Program-made: the position numbers and the translations under genes
Assembly: GCF_910588395.1 (NCBI RefSeq)
Contig: NZ_CAJUPA010000064.1
Location: forward strand, 1 to 7,230
DNA length: 7,230 nt
Reading direction: 5' to 3'
Source: an uncultured Faecalibaculum sp.
GTDB taxonomy: Bacteria; Bacillota_I; Bacilli_A; Erysipelotrichales; Erysipelotrichaceae
In this document: positions 5,701-7,230 of the stretch, piece after piece
Position numbering within the stretch: the stretch's first letter is position 1
Layout of the letters: the number at the start of each line of letters is the position of its first letter
Notes under the pieces: generated by a model
Told to the model about the DNA's origin: nothing
The model's input: only the letters and a program-made list of their open reading frames with translations
Database searches by the model: none

Positions 5701-6064
5701 ACCATTCCCCCAGCATCAGCGCCTCCATCATATAGAGCAGTTCCACATAGAGGCCCATGCCAGCCGGGGTGTGTAAAGGACGGAGGATCAGGCAGGCATA
5801 GACCTGTGCCAGCACATCGGCCAGAAGCTCCGCGCCCCGGCCCTCCATAATCCTGCCGCCGGTGCCGGGGGAGAGGCAGCACCAGATTTCCGCAAGGCGG
5901 AGCAGGCCGGTTTCCCCGTCCCCGTTCAGTTCTGCCGCCATGCTCTCCGCAGTACGGCACTCGCTTACCGCGTCCGCCATCGCCAGAAGCAGCTGGCGGC
6001 GCTGAATGTCCATCGCCCGCTTCAAAAACAGCCGGGGATTGTATTTGATTTTCTGTGCAGTCAT
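5693..6064 (-). CDS. Hypothetical 123-aa helical protein between virB4 and the wall hydrolase gene
   Basis: I do not recognise the family. The N-terminal quarter is basic (KIKYNPRLFLKR, QRRQ), and the rest looks entirely helical, with Leu/Ala/Met-rich stretches at about 24-34, 53-64, 78-95 and 102-118. The last of these (MGLYVELLYMMEALML) is quite hydrophobic but contains two Glu, so an amphipathic helix or peripheral membrane contact is as likely as a transmembrane helix. There is no signal peptide, Cys pair motif or enzyme motif. Two adjacent Cys occur at 62-63. The ATG overlaps the virB4 stop as ATGA and has AAGGAGG ten bases upstream; its end overlaps the next gene by 8 bases. Tight coupling between two core transfer genes supports a real gene, probably a small accessory of the secretion machinery (inference). 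Confidence 0.85.
   Translation of the reverse strand: MTAQKIKYNPRLFLKRAMDIQRRQLLLAMADAVSECRTAESMAAELNGDGETGLLRLAEIWCCLSPGTGGRIMEGRGAELLADVLAQVYACLILRPLHTPAGMGLYVELLYMMEALMLGEWFD
5706..5711 (-). promoter_or_regulatory. Weak ribosome binding site before the TTG start of the hydrolase gene
   Basis: GGGGGA is only five bases before the TTG at 5700. It is a poorer match and closer spacing than at the other starts in this operon. Together with the TTG codon and the 8-base overlap it suggests low, coupled translation of the hydrolase. Confidence 0.45.
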
Positions 6065-7230
6065 GATTGCTTTCCCTCCTTTAATTCCTGTAATTTTGTG
6101 GTCATGATGCGGTACAGCTCGGTGTCCTTGGGGAACCGGTCGATAAAGGGCAGGATGATGTTGCCGTAGAACAGCAGCCCTTCGCCCTCGCCGGAGTGGG
6201 TCACATAGGACAGCTGGTGCGGGGAGATGCCCAGCTGCCTTGCCAGAATCTGCCGGTCGCCGCTTGCCTGGTTGAGCATATATACAAAGTCCGAGTTCTC
6301 AAAGATGTTCTCGATCTCCCGGCTGGCAAGCAGGTCCTTGATGTTCTGGGTGATGCCGGTGGGAATCCCGCCCCATTTCCGAAAGCGTTTCCAGATTTCA
6401 ATGGTATAGGCGGCGGTCTGGTCCTCTTTGAGCAGCAGGTGCATCTCGTCAATGTAGTAACGGGTGGACTTGTGGGCGGCGCGGTTGATGGTGACGCGGT
6501 TCCACACCTGGTCCTGCACCACCAGCATACCGATTTTTTTCAGCTGCTTGCCTAACTCCTTGATGTCATAGCAGACAATGCGGTTGTCGATGTTTACATT
6601 GGTCCGGTGGTTGAACACATTCAGGGAGCCGGAAACATAGATTTCCAGCGCCGTAGCGATGTACTGCGCTTCTTTTTCCTCCTGGGTCAGCAGAAGGTTG
6701 TATAAATCCTCCAATACCGGCATATTCTCCGGCCTGGGGTCGTTCAGGTAATCATGGTAGACCAGCCGCACACAGCGGTCGATGATGGTTTTCTGGACCG
6801 GCTGCAAGCCCTCCTTGCCGCCCACGATCAGCTCGCACAGCGACAGAATGAAATCGGATTTCAAAGACAGCGGGCTTTCATCGTCCGAGTAGTCCAGGTT
6901 TAGGTCCATCGGGTTAATGTAGTCCCCGGAGGTGGGCGAAATCTTGATAACCTGCCCATGCAGCCGCTCCACAAGGGGCGCGTACTCCGCTTCCGGGTCG
7001 CACACGATGATGTCATCGGTGGTGAGCAGAAAACAGTTGGCGATTTCCCGCTTGGCGGAAAAGGACTTGCCGGAGCCGGGAGTGCCTAAAATCAGGCCGT
7101 TGGGGTTTTTCAGCTTCTTGCGGTCCACCATGATAAGGTTGTTGGACAGGGCGTTGATGCCGTAGTACAGCGCCTCTTTCCCGTTCTGGAAAAGCTCCTG
7201 GGTGGTAAAGGGGATAAAGATGGCGGTGCT
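6061..7230 (-). CDS. VirB4-like type IV secretion ATPase, C-terminal half, N-terminus off the right edge
   Basis: VirB4 ATPases sit at the cytoplasmic face of the conjugation channel and use ATP to assemble it and move substrate. The frame is open to the right edge, giving 389 residues; family members in these elements are roughly 800 aa, so about half is missing. Visible from the edge (fragment numbering): IPFTTQELF and ALYYGINALSNN before the ATPase core; Walker A GTPGSGKS at 49-56 (7086-7063); VCDPEAEY about 76-83; INPMDLN about 105-111; the Walker B pair D261-E262 in YYIDEMHLLL (6450-6445); RFRKWGGIPTGITQN about 282-296; and ASGDRQILARQL about 322-333. All key ATPase residues seen are intact. 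An ATG at 7131 falls just before the Walker A region but is internal, because the frame continues upstream with family-typical sequence. The gene opens the window's coupled operon. Confidence 0.96.
   Translation of the reverse strand, partial: STAIFIPFTTQELFQNGKEALYYGINALSNNLIMVDRKKLKNPNGLILGTPGSGKSFSAKREIANCFLLTTDDIIVCDPEAEYAPLVERLHGQVIKISPTSGDYINPMDLNLDYSDDESPLSLKSDFILSLCELIVGGKEGLQPVQKTIIDRCVRLVYHDYLNDPRPENMPVLEDLYNLLLTQEEKEAQYIATALEIYVSGSLNVFNHRTNVNIDNRIVCYDIKELGKQLKKIGMLVVQDQVWNRVTINRAAHKSTRYYIDEMHLLLKEDQTAAYTIEIWKRFRKWGGIPTGITQNIKDLLASREIENIFENSDFVYMLNQASGDRQILARQLGISPHQLSYVTHSGEGEGLLFYGNIILPFIDRFPKDTELYRIMTTKLQELKEGKQS
6075..6081 (-). promoter_or_regulatory. Ribosome binding site of the 123-aa gene
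   Basis: AAGGAGG lies ten bases before the ATG at 6064, inside the last codons of the virB4-like gene (the EGK part of its C-terminus). It supports translation starting at the ATGA overlap. Confidence 0.8.

Larger units (their letters stand above)
1..7230 (-). mobile_element. Conjugation-module fragment of a Tn1549/CTn-type integrative and conjugative element
   Basis: Eight contiguous minus-strand genes include several that are hallmarks of Tn1549-like conjugative transposons of Clostridia: VirB4 ATPase, CD1108-type hydrolase, DUF4315, DUF4366 (CD1107-type) and topoisomerase III, in the usual order for these elements. The genes overlap or nearly touch, as expected of one transfer operon. Neither end of the element, no integrase, relaxase, att site or cargo gene lies in the window, so its boundaries, mobility and integration site cannot be judged. 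The assignment rests on remembered family knowledge applied to visible motifs; a degraded, immobile copy is possible, although every reading frame here is intact. Confidence 0.9.

Noticed and set aside
4750..5850. Long plus-strand open frame (366 codons) antisense to the hydrolase gene
   Set aside because: It is the shadow of the basic, Ala/Lys-rich coding region. It crosses two real genes and has a Gly/Leu/Arg-rich low-information translation.
6061..7131. Treating the ATG at 7131 as the true start of a short 356-aa ATPase
   Set aside because: The frame stays open to the window edge and encodes family-typical VirB4 sequence (IPFTTQELF, ALYYGINALSNN) upstream.
1..7230. CRISPR array, tRNA/rRNA, riboswitch, transposase, terminator hairpin or att site
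   Set aside because: I looked on both strands and saw no spaced direct repeats, no RNA gene signatures, no IS ends, and no GC-stem plus T-run between genes; almost every base is inside a coding frame.

Overview
The window is a stretch of the conjugation (DNA-transfer) module of an integrative and conjugative element of the Tn1549 / Clostridioides difficile CTn type. Such elements are common in gut Clostridia (Lachnospiraceae, Oscillospiraceae and relatives). I base this on gene content and order: VirB4 ATPase, CD1108-type wall hydrolase, DUF4315, DUF4366 (CD1107-type), a small Cys-rich protein and topoisomerase III. GC-rich coding sequence (about 55-68% in most lines I counted), strong AAGGAG-type ribosome binding sites and back-to-back genes fit a GC-rich Firmicute. 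The host species cannot be told from this window. Family names come from my knowledge of these proteins, not from a search.

All eight genes read on the minus strand, so transcription runs from high to low coordinates. In that order they are: a VirB4-like secretion ATPase, C-terminal half only, cut by the right edge (7230-6061); an unrecognised 123-aa protein (6064-5693); a 586-aa membrane-anchored CD1108-type protein ending in a CHAP peptidoglycan hydrolase domain (5700-3940); DUF4315 (3915-3658); DUF4366, a secreted-then-anchored protein with a Cys cluster and an acidic tail (3668-2946); a 64-aa four-Cys protein (2949-2755); a 232-aa protein with one N-terminal membrane segment (2758-2060); and topoisomerase III, nearly complete but cut by the left edge (2079-1). 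Six of the seven junctions overlap by 4-20 bases and the seventh leaves 24 bases. This is one translationally coupled operon, with no internal terminator or promoter that I can see and no intergenic stretch long enough to need separate description.

In family terms, VirB4 powers the type IV secretion channel and the CHAP protein opens the Gram-positive wall. DUF4315 and DUF4366 are constant companions with no known biochemical role, and topoisomerase III is thought to help process element DNA. The relaxase, coupling protein (VirD4), integrase and cargo lie outside the window.

Most of this is a well-populated mobile-element family rather than a new system. The item most worth a second look is the 232-aa protein: by eye its middle resembles the helical insert domain of VirD4/TraG coupling proteins, detached from any ATPase, and the gene has lower GC than most of its neighbours. 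Other points are a DxG instead of DxD in the topoisomerase metal site, two separate Cys clusters in adjacent genes, and a TTG start for the hydrolase.
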